Of a DNA stretch of 9,260 bases, positions 1-6,264 are shown one piece after another (the first letter of the stretch is position 1; the number at the start of each line of letters is the position of its first letter). Under the pieces are notes generated by a model. It ran no database searches. It saw only the letters and a program-made list of their open reading frames with translations, and was not told the DNA's origin. The DNA is taken from the NCBI GenBank assembly GCA_965651365.1, contig CBFGSA010000110.1, positions 1 through 9,260 of the forward strand. Reading direction: 5' to 3'. A program made the translations under genes and the position numbers. This stretch comes from DASSBG01 sp965651365 (lineage in GTDB: Bacteria; Pseudomonadota; Gammaproteobacteria; Xanthomonadales; Rhodanobacteraceae).

Positions 1-518
1 TGCACGAGTTCATCCTCAAGAACTGGCGCATCGTCAAGGTCGCCACCACCAAGGCCCAGCGCAAGCTGTTCTTCAACCTGCGCAAGTCGAAAAAGCGTCT
101 TGGCTGGCTCAATGCCGAGGAAGTGCGCAGTGTCGCCGATGACCTCGGGGTGCCCGAGGAAACCGTGCTGGAAATGGAATCGCGCCTGTCCGGCCGGGAC
201 ATCGGCTTCGATGCACCCAGCGCCGACAGCGACGACGAGCATCGCCCGCCGTCGCCGGTGGCCTATCTGGAAGATCATTCCGCCGATCCCTACGAGCAGG
301 CGGCAGCCGACGATCAGGAAGAGAGCCGTCGCTCGGTGATGACGCAGGCGCTCAGGAATCTTGACGAGCGTTCGCGCGACATCATTCAGCGTCGCTGGCT
401 GACCGACGACAAGGCCACGCTGCAGGATCTGGCCGACGAGTATGGCGTGTCCGCCGAACGCATCCGCCAGATCGAAGGCAACGCCATCAAGAAGATGCGC
501 ACCGCCTTCGCGGCCTGA
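1..518 (+). CDS. rpoH: RNA polymerase sigma-32 factor RpoH, C-terminal part (5' end outside window)
   Basis: This is the last 171 residues of the heat-shock sigma factor, which directs core RNA polymerase to heat-shock promoters. The reading frame is open from base 3. Visible landmarks are the RpoH-box segment QRKLFFNLRKSKKRLGWL, which distinguishes sigma-32 from other sigma-70 paralogues, and region 4.2 near the end (LQDLADEYGVSAERIRQIEG), the helix-turn-helix that reads the -35 element, followed by AIKKMRTAF. The family is usually about 285 residues, so roughly 40 percent is missing at the window edge. An acidic, proline-containing insertion (DAPSADSDDEHRPPSPVAYL) separates the RpoH-box region from region 4. 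The stop codon TGA shares one base with the ATG of the next gene. Identification is firm; the 5' end and promoter cannot be seen. Confidence 0.95.
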   Translation, partial: HEFILKNWRIVKVATTKAQRKLFFNLRKSKKRLGWLNAEEVRSVADDLGVPEETVLEMESRLSGRDIGFDAPSADSDDEHRPPSPVAYLEDHSADPYEQAAADDQEESRRSVMTQALRNLDERSRDIIQRRWLTDDKATLQDLADEYGVSAERIRQIEGNAIKKMRTAFAA

Positions 519-979
519 TGGAAAACAGCCTGCAAGACACCTACGCCCCGCACAACGCCTGCTTCGGCTGCGGCCCGTCCAACCCGAAGGGGCTGCAAAT
601 CAAGAGCTTTCCCGAAGGCGACGAGGTGGTGGCCGAGTTCGTGCCGGAAAAATACCACGAAGCCTTTCCCGGCGTGCTCAACGGCGGCATCATCGGCACG
701 CTGCTGGACTGCCACTGCAACTGGACCGCGGCCTGGCATCTGATGAACCGCCATGGCAGCGCGTCGCCGCCGTGCACGGTGACCATGGAATACGCGATCA
801 AACTGCGCCGGCCCACCCCCACCGACGGGCCGTTGAAACTGGTTGCGCGCGTGCTCGAATCCACCGACGACGTGGTGACCGTGGAAGGCGAGTTGATCGC
901 CGGCGACACGATCTGCGACCGCTGCACCGGCAAGTTCATGGCCGTCAAGGAAGGCCACCCGGCCTACCACCGCTGGTAG
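518..979 (+). CDS. PaaI-family hotdog-fold thioesterase
   Basis: This 153-residue protein is a single-domain hotdog thioesterase, a family that hydrolyses acyl-CoA or related thioesters in the cytoplasm. The N-terminal CFGCGPSNPKGLQIK segment is typical of PaaI-like and YiiD-like proteins. The helix segment FPGVLNGGIIGTLLDCHCNW carries the conserved hotdog G-G-I/L-D pattern that lines the active site, and the C-terminal beta strands (VTMEYAIKLRRPTP, VVTVEGELIAGDTICDRCTGKFMAV) complete the fold. Its ATG overlaps the rpoH stop (TGATG) and no Shine-Dalgarno is visible in the rpoH tail, so translation is probably coupled to rpoH. The stop TAG directly abuts the stop of the convergent permease with no intervening base. 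The substrate cannot be told from sequence. Confidence 0.88.
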   Translation: MENSLQDTYAPHNACFGCGPSNPKGLQIKSFPEGDEVVAEFVPEKYHEAFPGVLNGGIIGTLLDCHCNWTAAWHLMNRHGSASPPCTVTMEYAIKLRRPTPTDGPLKLVARVLESTDDVVTVEGELIAGDTICDRCTGKFMAVKEGHPAYHRW

Positions 980-2329
980 TCAGGCGGGTGGCTGCCGACG
1001 GCGCAGCCGGTAGCCGGCAAACAGGATCAGCAGCCACACGGGCAGCACGTACACCGCCGGGCGGGTCGAGTCGAGCTGGGTCATCAGCCCTACCAGCAGC
1101 ACCAGAAAGCCGGCGCACAGCCAGTTGGCCCAGGGAAACCATGGCGCGGGGAACGCCAGCGACTTGTTGGCGTGCGCGCGGCGGAAACGCAGGTGCACCA
1201 GCACGATCATCATCCAGGTCACCGCGGCTGCGGCCGTCGCCACCGCCATCACATGCATGAACGCGCCGTGTGGCACGAGGAAATTGACGATCACCACCGC
1301 AAAGGTACAAGCGGAAGAAAAAGCTACGCCCACCCAGGGCACGCGGTTGCGGCCCAGGCGCAGGAAGATGCGCGGTGCATTGCCCTGTTCGGCCAGGCTG
1401 AACAGCATGCGGCCGTTGCTGTACATGCCGCTGTTGTAGACCGAGATCGCCGCCGTCAGCACCACCAGGTTGAGAATGTGCGGCGCGGCCGGAATGCCCA
1501 GATCGGCGAAGATCAGCACAAACGGGCTGCCGTCCACGCCGATCTGGTTCCACGGATACAGCGCCACCAGCACACCGACTGCGCCGATGTAGAACACCAG
1601 GATGCGCCACAACACCTGGTTGATGGCGCGCGGAATGCTGCGTCTGGGATTGTTCGCCTCGCCGGCCGTGATGCCGACCAGCTCGGTGCCGCCGAAGGAG
1701 AACATCACCACCACCAGCGACAGCAGCAGGCCGTGCACGCCATGCGGCAGAAAGCCGCCGTGCTGCCAGAAGTTGGCCAGGCCGGATTCCGGTCCGGACG
1801 CCTGCGTGGCCAGCAGTACCAGGCCCAGCGCGATCATGCCGATGATGGCCACGATCTTCACCAGCGCCAGCCAGAACTCGAATTCGCCGAACAACCTGAC
1901 ATTGGCCAGATTGATTGCCGTCACCCCGGCCCAGATCAACAATGCAGTGATCCAGGCGGGTACCCCCGGAAACCAGAACTGCACATACAGCCCGACCACG
2001 GTCAGCTCGGCCATGCTCACCAGCACGTACAGCAGCCAGTAGTTCCAACCCGACAGGAAACCGGCGAAGCCGCCCCAGTAGCGATGCGCAAAATCGCTGA
2101 ACGCGCCCGCCACCGGTTCCTCGGTCGACATCTCGCCCAGCATGCGCATGATCAGGTAGATCACGCCGCCACCGATCAGATACGACAGCACGATGCCCGG
2201 CCCCACCAGCCGGATCGACTCGGCCGCACCATAGAACAGCCCGGTGCCGATCGCGCCACCCAGCGCGATCAACTGGATATGCCGGTTCTTCAGTGTCCGC
2301 GCCAGCGCGGGCGCCTTTCGTTCATGCAT
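980..2329 (-). CDS. Amino acid permease, AAT/APC family, AroP/PheP-like
   Basis: This 449-residue inner-membrane transporter belongs to the amino acid/polyamine/organocation superfamily and is expected to import an amino acid with protons through about 12 transmembrane helices. The first helix carries the family signature GGAIGTGLF (about residues 24-32). LGEMSTEEPVAGAF, GFLSGWNYWLLYVLVSMAEL and INLANVRLFGEFEFWLALVK closely follow the AroP/PheP/ProY subgroup. Length is normal for the family. The start is supported by GGGGGA six bases before the ATG. A minus-strand TTGACA at 2388-2383 with CATTAG 17 bp further on is a plausible promoter. The gene is convergent with the thioesterase and divergent from vapB. 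The exact substrate (aromatic, proline or other) is not decidable here. Confidence 0.93.
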   Translation of the reverse strand: MHERKAPALARTLKNRHIQLIALGGAIGTGLFYGAAESIRLVGPGIVLSYLIGGGVIYLIMRMLGEMSTEEPVAGAFSDFAHRYWGGFAGFLSGWNYWLLYVLVSMAELTVVGLYVQFWFPGVPAWITALLIWAGVTAINLANVRLFGEFEFWLALVKIVAIIGMIALGLVLLATQASGPESGLANFWQHGGFLPHGVHGLLLSLVVVMFSFGGTELVGITAGEANNPRRSIPRAINQVLWRILVFYIGAVGVLVALYPWNQIGVDGSPFVLIFADLGIPAAPHILNLVVLTAAISVYNSGMYSNGRMLFSLAEQGNAPRIFLRLGRNRVPWVGVAFSSACTFAVVIVNFLVPHGAFMHVMAVATAAAAVTWMMIVLVHLRFRRAHANKSLAFPAPWFPWANWLCAGFLVLLVGLMTQLDSTRPAVYVLPVWLLILFAGYRLRRRQPPA

Positions 2330-2359
2330 CTTGTATCCCCCAAAGACAAAAATTGCAGC

Positions 2360-2388
2360 CTAATGCGAAATGCACACGATGTTGTCAA
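2360..2388 (-). promoter_or_regulatory. Candidate sigma-70 promoter of the amino acid permease
   Basis: The minus strand reads a perfect TTGACA (2388-2383), a 17-bp spacer and a weak -10 hexamer CATTAG (2365-2360). This would give a leader of roughly 24 nt before the permease ATG at 2329 and leaves room for its GGGGGA ribosome-binding site. The -35 match is perfect but the -10 is poor, so the call is tentative. Confidence 0.35.
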
Positions 2389-2451
2389 TTCGCTCGCCAC
2401 AACGATCTCAATCGGATTGACAGCACCCGCTTCCGCTCGCGTGACCAAAGC

Positions 2452-2481
2452 GATATCAATTTTGGCCGGATGTGATATCAT
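2452..2481 (+). promoter_or_regulatory. vapBC promoter with two GATATC operator half-sites
   Basis: The sequence holds an extended -10 element TGATATCAT (TATCAT at 2476-2481) whose predicted start site, 6-7 nt downstream, falls on the A of the vapB ATG at 2488. The core GATATCA occurs twice, at 2452-2458 and 2474-2480, with a 22-bp period (about two helical turns). The second copy is part of the perfect palindrome TGATATCA and overlaps the -10. This is the layout expected for autoregulation by a ribbon-helix-helix antitoxin, so the repeats are proposed VapB or VapBC operators. Binding is inferred. Confidence 0.5.
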
Positions 2482-2487
2482 GCGTTC

Positions 2488-2733
2488 ATGCAGCGCACAC
2501 TCATCAATCTCGATCCCGACGACAAGGCCTGGCTGGACCGCGTGGCCAGAGAACAGGATATCCCCATGACCGAGGTCGTGCGTCAGGCTGTACGCGCCCA
2601 TCGGCTGCGCGAAGAGAGTCACGGCCATCAGCGCTTGCAGCAAGCCATTCGAGATACGCGCGGCATCTGGCGAGCGGGTGACGGACTCGACTATCAGCAA
2701 GCCGTGCGCGAGGAATGGGACGCTGAGGCGTGA
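2488..2733 (+). CDS. vapB: VapB-type ribbon-helix-helix antitoxin
   Basis: This 81-residue protein has an N-terminal ribbon-helix-helix domain: the strand QRTLINLDPDD is followed by helix KAWLDRVAREQ, the turn DIPMTE and helix VVRQAVRAHRL. The acidic/aromatic C-terminal tail (GIWRAGDGLDYQQAVREEW) would wrap round the toxin. It should neutralise the downstream PIN toxin and repress the operon as a dimer. An in-frame TGA at 2473-2475 excludes an earlier start. No Shine-Dalgarno lies in front of the ATG, and a -10 element ends six bases before it, so a leaderless mRNA is likely. Its last four bases (GTGA) overlap the toxin start. Confidence 0.87.
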   Translation: MQRTLINLDPDDKAWLDRVAREQDIPMTEVVRQAVRAHRLREESHGHQRLQQAIRDTRGIWRAGDGLDYQQAVREEWDAEA

Positions 2734-3101
2734 AGTACCTGCTGGACTCGGTCATCCTGATTGATCATTTCAATGGTATCGAGCAGGCCAGCACATTTCT
2801 TACCGACCATGGTCGGCAATGCGCCATCTCCGTGATCACGCGGGCCGAAGTCCTGACGGGTTTTGACCGGCAGTCGGAAGACCTGGCCAGAATCCTGCTC
2901 GACGCGTTCGATAGCCTGCCCATCACCACTGAAATTGCCGATACGGCAGCCAGCCTGCGCCGGCAGCGGCGCTGGAAACTGCCCGATGCCCTGCAGGCCG
3001 CGGCGGCCCTCCGACACGACCTGGCCCTGGTCACGCGCAACACTCGCGATTTCATGACCGGAACCGAGGAGCCCAAGGTGCTCGTGCCCTATCGGGTCTG
3101 A
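2730..3101 (+). CDS. vapC: VapC-type PIN-domain ribonuclease toxin
   Basis: This 123-residue single PIN-domain protein has all the acidic residues expected of a Mg-dependent RNase: D6 in YLLDSVILID, E40 in ITRAEVLTG, D86 in KLPDALQAA and D107 in VTRNTRDF, with N104 nearby. VapC toxins cleave tRNA or rRNA when freed from VapB; the target here is unknown. The start is a GTG inside a GTGA overlap with the vapB stop, giving translational coupling and the usual antitoxin-first order. Length and catalytic residues are normal, so the module looks intact and probably active. Confidence 0.9.
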   Translation: MKYLLDSVILIDHFNGIEQASTFLTDHGRQCAISVITRAEVLTGFDRQSEDLARILLDAFDSLPITTEIADTAASLRRQRRWKLPDALQAAAALRHDLALVTRNTRDFMTGTEEPKVLVPYRV

Positions 3102-3267
3102 AGTCCCGTGCGGCGGAGATGCGATGCGCGTATCCACCACAGTGCAAGCGACAGGGCAGGCTGACCAAGCGCAGTGGCGGGATGCTGCCGGGCGTCGCCG
3201 AAACTTCGTCGGAAGGTGTGGTCGGGCTCCTGGACACAATGCGCGGCTCATTTGGCCCTTTCGAACC

Positions 3268-3299
3268 AGGATCGTCGCTTCGCGCCGCCTGCAATGACA
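3268..3299. repeat. Possible dispersed repeat in the vapC downstream gap
   Basis: The 258 bases after vapC hold no convincing gene. On the minus strand 3299-3268 reads TGTCATTGCAGGC, then GGCGCGAAGCGACGATCC. This resembles the widespread TGTCATTGCGAGC...GAAGC...AATCC class of dispersed repeats found in many proteobacteria. The match is by eye only and no second copy exists in the window. The rest of 3102-3359 shows nothing recognisable. Confidence 0.2.
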
Positions 3300-3359
3300 A
3301 AATTTTCGGAAGCTCAGGAATGGCGCGAGTCAGGCCCCATGGCGCCGCGTGAGGCAGCC

Positions 3360-4040
3360 TCAGTTGCAATGGCCAAACAGCCAGGCGCCCAGCAGAAAAG
3401 CCAACAACACCTCCCCCGTGGCTGCTTGTTCGTGTGGCACGGCAGGTGCCTGCAGCAAGTCGTCGCAGTCAGGCCGAATCGCGGGGGGATCCAGCATCAC
3501 CAACTCCGCCAGCAAGTCGTACAAGACCCGTGGCGTATCAAATCCTGGCGCGAGCGATACGCGGTTCGCCGCACACTCAGATGGGCCCGATGCAATCGCG
3601 CCATCATGTTCTGGTGTGCATTCGGCAAGGTCAAGCAGCCAGCGATCGACCTGTTCCAGAACTTCCTGCTGGTATTCGATCAGCAACTGCCAGGCGTTCG
3701 CCTCGCGGCCCCGCTTCGCCAGGTTCAAGCAGCGTGCATGGTCTTCGAGTATCCGCACCAAAGGCAGCTCAATGCACAGGCCCGTACGGCGTACCGCAAT
3801 CGCGGGGGTGGCATCGGAATACAGATAATCCGTCAGGATGAACGCGCGGAGACGGCCAAGTGCGCGAACATTGTCCTGCACGCGCTGCAGGCAGGCGGCG
3901 ATAGCCTTGGACGGCGCACCGGGAACCGGCTGATTCAGCACAATCCGCGTTGCCGAGCTGTCCGCAATCAGAGCATGCAAGCGCCATGCTTCCCGGCGCA
4001 GTCCCTGTATTGCTGCAGTGGCATTGGACGGTCGTTCCAT
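3360..4040 (-). CDS. Hypothetical helical protein, accessory
   Basis: I do not recognise this 226-residue protein. It is predicted to be mostly alpha-helical (for example LRREAWRLHALIADS, ANAWQLLIEYQQEVLEQVD, VLYDLLAELVMLD) and ends in a short hydrophobic stretch (EVLLAFLLGAWLFG) that could be a membrane anchor or a buried helix. The start at 4040 is chosen because AGAGG lies five bases upstream. The in-frame ATG at 4061 would add seven residues but has no ribosome-binding site. The open frame continues upstream to 4349, but that part is antisense to the phage gpF remnant and is not real coding. It stands alone between vapBC and the prophage remnant and points opposite to both, so it is probably a separate accessory insertion. 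Confidence 0.6.
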   Translation of the reverse strand: MERPSNATAAIQGLRREAWRLHALIADSSATRIVLNQPVPGAPSKAIAACLQRVQDNVRALGRLRAFILTDYLYSDATPAIAVRRTGLCIELPLVRILEDHARCLNLAKRGREANAWQLLIEYQQEVLEQVDRWLLDLAECTPEHDGAIASGPSECAANRVSLAPGFDTPRVLYDLLAELVMLDPPAIRPDCDDLLQAPAVPHEQAATGEVLLAFLLGAWLFGHCN

Positions 4041-4099
4041 GCTTGCCTCTGTCGCTGACATGATGGCCAAGTGTGGCGCCAAGGCGTCGCATGTGCTGA

Positions 4100-5014
4100 G
4101 ACACCGCACAGCTTGCCGGGCACCATGAAATCCTGCAGAAGTGGCGGACCTACTGGCAGTACGTGCACTCCGGTGCCGTGCAGTAGCCGCGCCCACAACA
4201 TCTGGCCTGGAGCGGCATGGTGCTGGATGCCGATGACCCGTGGTGGCAGGCGCACTACCCGCCCAACGGCTGGGGCTGCCAGTGCACCGTGCATGCGCTG
4301 AACCAGCGCGACCTGGAGCGCCTGGGCAAGTCCAGCCCGGACAAGGCACCGGATATCGACATGCAACAGGTCACGGTGGGCCAGCGCAGCCCTGGCGGCC
4401 CGCGCGTGGTCGAAACGCCGGCGGGCGTGGATCCGGGATTCGCATATCGACCGGGCCGTGCATCGTGGGCTGATACCTTCACGCCCAGGCAAGCGCCAAC
4501 CGGTGGTCTGGCATTGCCATTGCCGGGCATGCCTGCCGCCAATACAGCACTGCCCGCTGTGCGGCCTGCGCCAGCGGATGCGATCATGCCGGTCGGCCTC
4601 AAGGCGCAGGAATACATTGACGCGTTCCTGGAGGAATTCGATGCCGGCAATGCACCCGCCGTCTTCAAGGACGTGACCGGCGAGCGGGTGATCATTTCAG
4701 ATCAGCTATTCAGAAATGCCCAGGGCGAACTCAAGATCTTCAAGCGCGGCCGCGAGATCTACACAAGGCTGTATACCGCCACGATCAAGGAGCCGGATGA
4801 GATCTGGGTAACCTTTGTGAATGTCGATGGACGGGCGCAGATTCGCAGGCGCTATCTGGCTCGTTGGCAGATCGAGGGGCAGGAACTGCCCAGCCTGGTG
4901 ATCTACGAGCTGGGCGGAGATGTCTGGAACGGCGTATCGGCATTCAAGCCCGACACCATCCGGGATCTGCTCAAGGGTGGTCGCCGTGGTATCGCTGTCT
5001 ATAGACGAGAATAG
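4100..5014 (+). pseudogene. Mu gpF-like phage head morphogenesis protein, truncated, with PBECR2-like domain
   Basis: This is the C-terminal portion of an SPP1 gp7/Mu gpF-type minor head protein, which takes part in portal/capsid assembly. DDPWWQAHYPPNGWGCQC is the hallmark end of that domain. Homology clearly extends upstream of the ATG at 4217: the same frame reads KWRTYWQYV, then an amber TAG at 4184, then PRPQHLAWSG, which matches the family pattern YWQY...RTRPxHxAW. Another in-frame stop (TGA) sits at 4097. About the first half of the family's usual 400 or more residues is missing. The C-terminal domain (EYIDAFLEEFDA, VIISDQLFRN, IWVTFVNVDG, RRRYLARWQIEGQ, RRGIAVYRR) resembles the PBECR2 phage nuclease-like domain. 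A shortened product from the ATG at 4217 (265 residues) is possible, but the gene is called broken. Confidence 0.8.
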
Positions 5015-5039
5015 AGCCGGGCGGCCCACCCGCCCGGCT
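5015..5039 (+). terminator. Perfect 10-bp hairpin after the gpF remnant
   Basis: Directly after the TAG stop, AGCCGGGCGG pairs exactly with CCGCCCGGCT around a five-base loop. No T-run follows, so it is either a weak intrinsic terminator or an mRNA-stabilising hairpin between two phage genes. Confidence 0.4.
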
Positions 5040-5104
5040 ACACGCCTGCGCGTCCTACGAGGGCGGTGGGCACCTCGGTCGCGCGACACAAAAAGGATAC
5101 CACG

Positions 5105-5340
5105 ATGAGCAAAGTCACGATCACCGTCGACGACGCCCAAGTTCAGGCGATGTTCCGGCGCCTGGCCGATGCGGCCGGCGACCTTGAGCCCGCGCTGCGG
5201 GACATTGGCGAGTACGAGCTGCGCGCCACGCGCGAACGTGCCAGCCGCGAGCAAAGCCCCGATGGCGTGCCCTGGGTAGCCCTGTCACCGCGCTATGCTG
5301 CCCGCAAGGCCAAAAAGCGCGGCGGCCTGCCCATGCTATC
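5105..5340 (+). pseudogene. Mu gpG-like phage virion morphogenesis protein, 3'-truncated
   Basis: The 78 or so residues from ATG 5105 match the N-terminal half of the phage virion morphogenesis (gpG/tail S-like) family: MSKVTITVDDAQVQAMFRRL, ALRDIGEYELRATRERASRE, and the SPDGVPWVALSPRYAARKAKKRG block that is the family's best conserved part. Family members are about 150 residues. Here the matching sequence stops near GLPML, and what follows in the same frame is antisense to a minus-strand membrane-protein ORF. The start has an excellent AAGGA seven bases upstream. It follows the gpF remnant in the usual Mu-like order. The open frame runs on to 5758, but that tail is not phage protein. Confidence 0.8.
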
Positions 5341-5550
5341 GAGCTGCCTGCGCCAGCACAAATCATCACGAGCCTTGCGCTCGGCCGGTGTCATGTACTC
5401 GTCGAAAAAGCTCCAGGTGCTGACCAGTACCGACAGCGCGAAGAATGCCGCCAGCAGTGCCAAGCCCAAAAGGATACCCGAGTCGAGCAGCGTGCCGACG
5501 ACCAGAAAAAGGATGGTTGCCAGGCACAGGTTGATGAAGTTGCAGTGCAT
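5293..5550 (-). CDS. Small two-helix membrane protein (hypothetical)
   Basis: This 85-residue ORF starts MHCNFINLCLATILFLVVGT and has two strongly hydrophobic segments (about residues 5-23 and 26-47), then a charged tail beginning FFDEYMTPAERKARDD. I do not recognise the family. The last 15 or so residues are antisense to the phage gpG remnant, so the native C-terminus was probably lost or replaced at the junction near 5340. No in-frame alternative start lies between the ATG and the upstream TAG, and there is no Shine-Dalgarno. TGGTATCCT ends six bases before the ATG. It lies 30 bases downstream of, and in the same frame as, the next small membrane ORF (5581-5733). Confidence 0.55.
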   Translation of the reverse strand: MHCNFINLCLATILFLVVGTLLDSGILLGLALLAAFFALSVLVSTWSFFDEYMTPAERKARDDLCWRRQLDSMGRPPRFLALRAA

Positions 5551-5565
5551 GCGCCAAGGATACCA
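5551..5565 (-). promoter_or_regulatory. Extended -10-like element of the 85-residue membrane ORF
   Basis: TGGTATCCT (TATCCT at 5562-5557) lies exactly six bases before ATG 5550, inside the 30-base gap after the upstream ORF's stop. It shares its sequence and spacing with the element before the 50-residue ORF. No clear -35 is visible, so the call rests on the repeated layout. Confidence 0.3.
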
Positions 5566-5580
5566 CCGTGGCTCAAGGCA

Positions 5581-5733
5581 CTACGCGGAGATGTCGAAAA
5601 GTTGCCAAAGGTTCCAGGCGAACCACAGGCCAAAGCCAATCCAGATCGCGAACATGAGCACCATGCCGACCGATCCGAACGCCAGCAGTGCGGGCGAGAA
5701 AAGCGTGCCAAGCAGAACATCGCGGCTCTTCAT
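5581..5733 (-). CDS. 50-residue membrane protein (hypothetical)
   Basis: The 50-codon ORF begins MKSRDVLLGTLFSPALLAFG and continues with a long hydrophobic stretch rich in Trp and Phe (VGMVLMFAIWIGFGLWFAW), ending NLWQLFDISA. It looks like one or two membrane-spanning helices. An in-frame TGA 18 bases upstream leaves this ATG as the only start. No Shine-Dalgarno is present; the motif TGGTATCCT with six bases to the ATG is identical in spacing to the one in front of the following ORF (5293-5550). The composition and codon pattern are those of a real small membrane protein, but no family is recognised. Confidence 0.5.
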   Translation of the reverse strand: MKSRDVLLGTLFSPALLAFGSVGMVLMFAIWIGFGLWFAWNLWQLFDISA

Positions 5734-5748
5734 GATTCGAGGATACCA
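5734..5748 (-). promoter_or_regulatory. Extended -10-like element of the 50-residue membrane ORF
   Basis: The minus strand reads TGGTATCCT (TATCCT at 5745-5740) and then six bases to the ATG at 5733. This is an extended -10 placed so that transcription would begin at or next to the start codon. The same arrangement is found at 5562-5557 for the downstream ORF. No good -35 is visible. Confidence 0.3.
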
Positions 5749-5871
5749 TCACGCCTGACCTCGAAGGCACCCTGCACATCAGGCCGATGACAAGGCGGTG
5801 GCTACGGTCATGCGACAGGTGGAACAAGCCGAGCAGCGCACGGGTCGACTCGGCAGTCCGATCGGAGCTGG

Positions 5872-5906
5872 CTTCAAGGAGGCCGCGGCCGGAGCCGCGG
5901 AATGGC
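5872..5906 (+). repeat. CRISPR-repeat-like/REP-like hairpin repeat, copy 1
   Basis: This 35-base copy begins CTTCAAGGAGG and continues with the stem CCGCGGC, loop CGGA, stem GCCGCGG and a short tail. It matches copy 2 (6709-6743) at 31 of 35 positions. The layout of 5' TTCAAxGAGG, 7-bp GC stem, 4-base loop and short GGAAT tail is like type I-G CRISPR repeats. A dispersed REP-type element is the alternative. Confidence 0.55.
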
Positions 5907-5925
5907 GCCGTAGAACGCCTGAGAT

Positions 5926-5948
5926 CAGCCGCCGGCAGCCAGCGGCTG
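5926..5948 (-). terminator. Hairpin just downstream of brnA
   Basis: CAGCCGC (5926-5932) pairs with GCGGCTG (5942-5948) around nine bases, starting four bases after the brnA stop codon on the minus strand. There is no U-tract, so this is only a possible terminator or 3' stabiliser for the brnTA transcript. Confidence 0.3.
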
Positions 5949-5952
5949 CGGG

Positions 5953-6264
5953 TTAGAGCGACGCGTCGCGAAACGCCCGCAAGACGGTGTTGATGCGTGT
6001 TTGATAGCCAGGCCCTTGTGCCTTGAACCAGTCAAGCACATCCTGGTCCAGGCGCAACGAGACCGCAGCCTTGGGTGGTGTTGGTTGCATGCCGCGGCGA
6101 ACCATGCCGTGCACGATGTGCTGAATGTCGGCTTCGGGATGCTCGCGCGTGGGCTTGGCCGCGGCACTCGCATTGAGGCGGCCCCAGTCAGTCTTTGACT
6201 TGGTGGAAGTAGATTTGCGCTTCACGTTGCGTGGCTTTGCGGAATGAGATGACGCGGATTTCAT
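5953..6264 (-). CDS. brnA: BrnA-family antitoxin
   Basis: This 103-residue antitoxin carries KRKSTSTKSKTDWGRLNA near its start and, at the C-terminus, the BrnA DNA-binding signature: KAAVSLRLDQDVLDWFKAQG followed by PGYQTRINTVLRAFRDA. BrnA is a ribbon-helix-helix-type protein that binds and neutralises BrnT and represses the operon. The ATG at 6264 lies within the brnT 3' end (77-base overlap), with a modest GAGAGCGAG upstream. A GTG at 6225 would give the N-terminus VKRKSTS, closer to most family members, and is a serious alternative start. The frame is intact although the toxin gene carries a stop, so this may now be an orphan antitoxin. Confidence 0.8.
   Translation of the reverse strand: MKSASSHSAKPRNVKRKSTSTKSKTDWGRLNASAAAKPTREHPEADIQHIVHGMVRRGMQPTPPKAAVSLRLDQDVLDWFKAQGPGYQTRINTVLRAFRDASL

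Noticed and set aside
442..1260. Open frame of 272 codons across rpoH and the thioesterase
   Set aside because: It is out of frame with two clearly identified genes and spans a convergent gene junction; composition is dominated by Arg, Pro and Ala.
2417..2422. Perfect TTGACA on the plus strand as the vapBC -35
   Set aside because: No -10 hexamer occurs 16-18 bases downstream; the nearest good -10 (2476-2481) is 53 bases away.
945..2569. Long open frames at 945-2048 (minus) and 1172-2569 (plus)
   Set aside because: They overlap the well-recognised amino acid permease; their translations are Arg/Ala/His-rich and low in hydrophobic order, typical of shadow frames in GC-rich DNA.
3174..4058. 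Plus-strand open frame of 294 codons
   Set aside because: It is antisense to the minus-strand ORF at 3360-4040, which has a ribosome-binding site and more protein-like composition. The choice between strands is moderately confident, not certain.
4062..4349. Upstream extension of the minus-strand hypothetical protein to ATG 4349
   Set aside because: This part is antisense to conserved gpF codons and is rich in Cys, Pro and Arg; the ATG at 4040 has AGAGG in front of it.
5391..5720. Minus-strand open frame of 109 codons
   Set aside because: It is a shifted reading of the two small hydrophobic ORFs, with Cys/Ser/Arg-rich translation.
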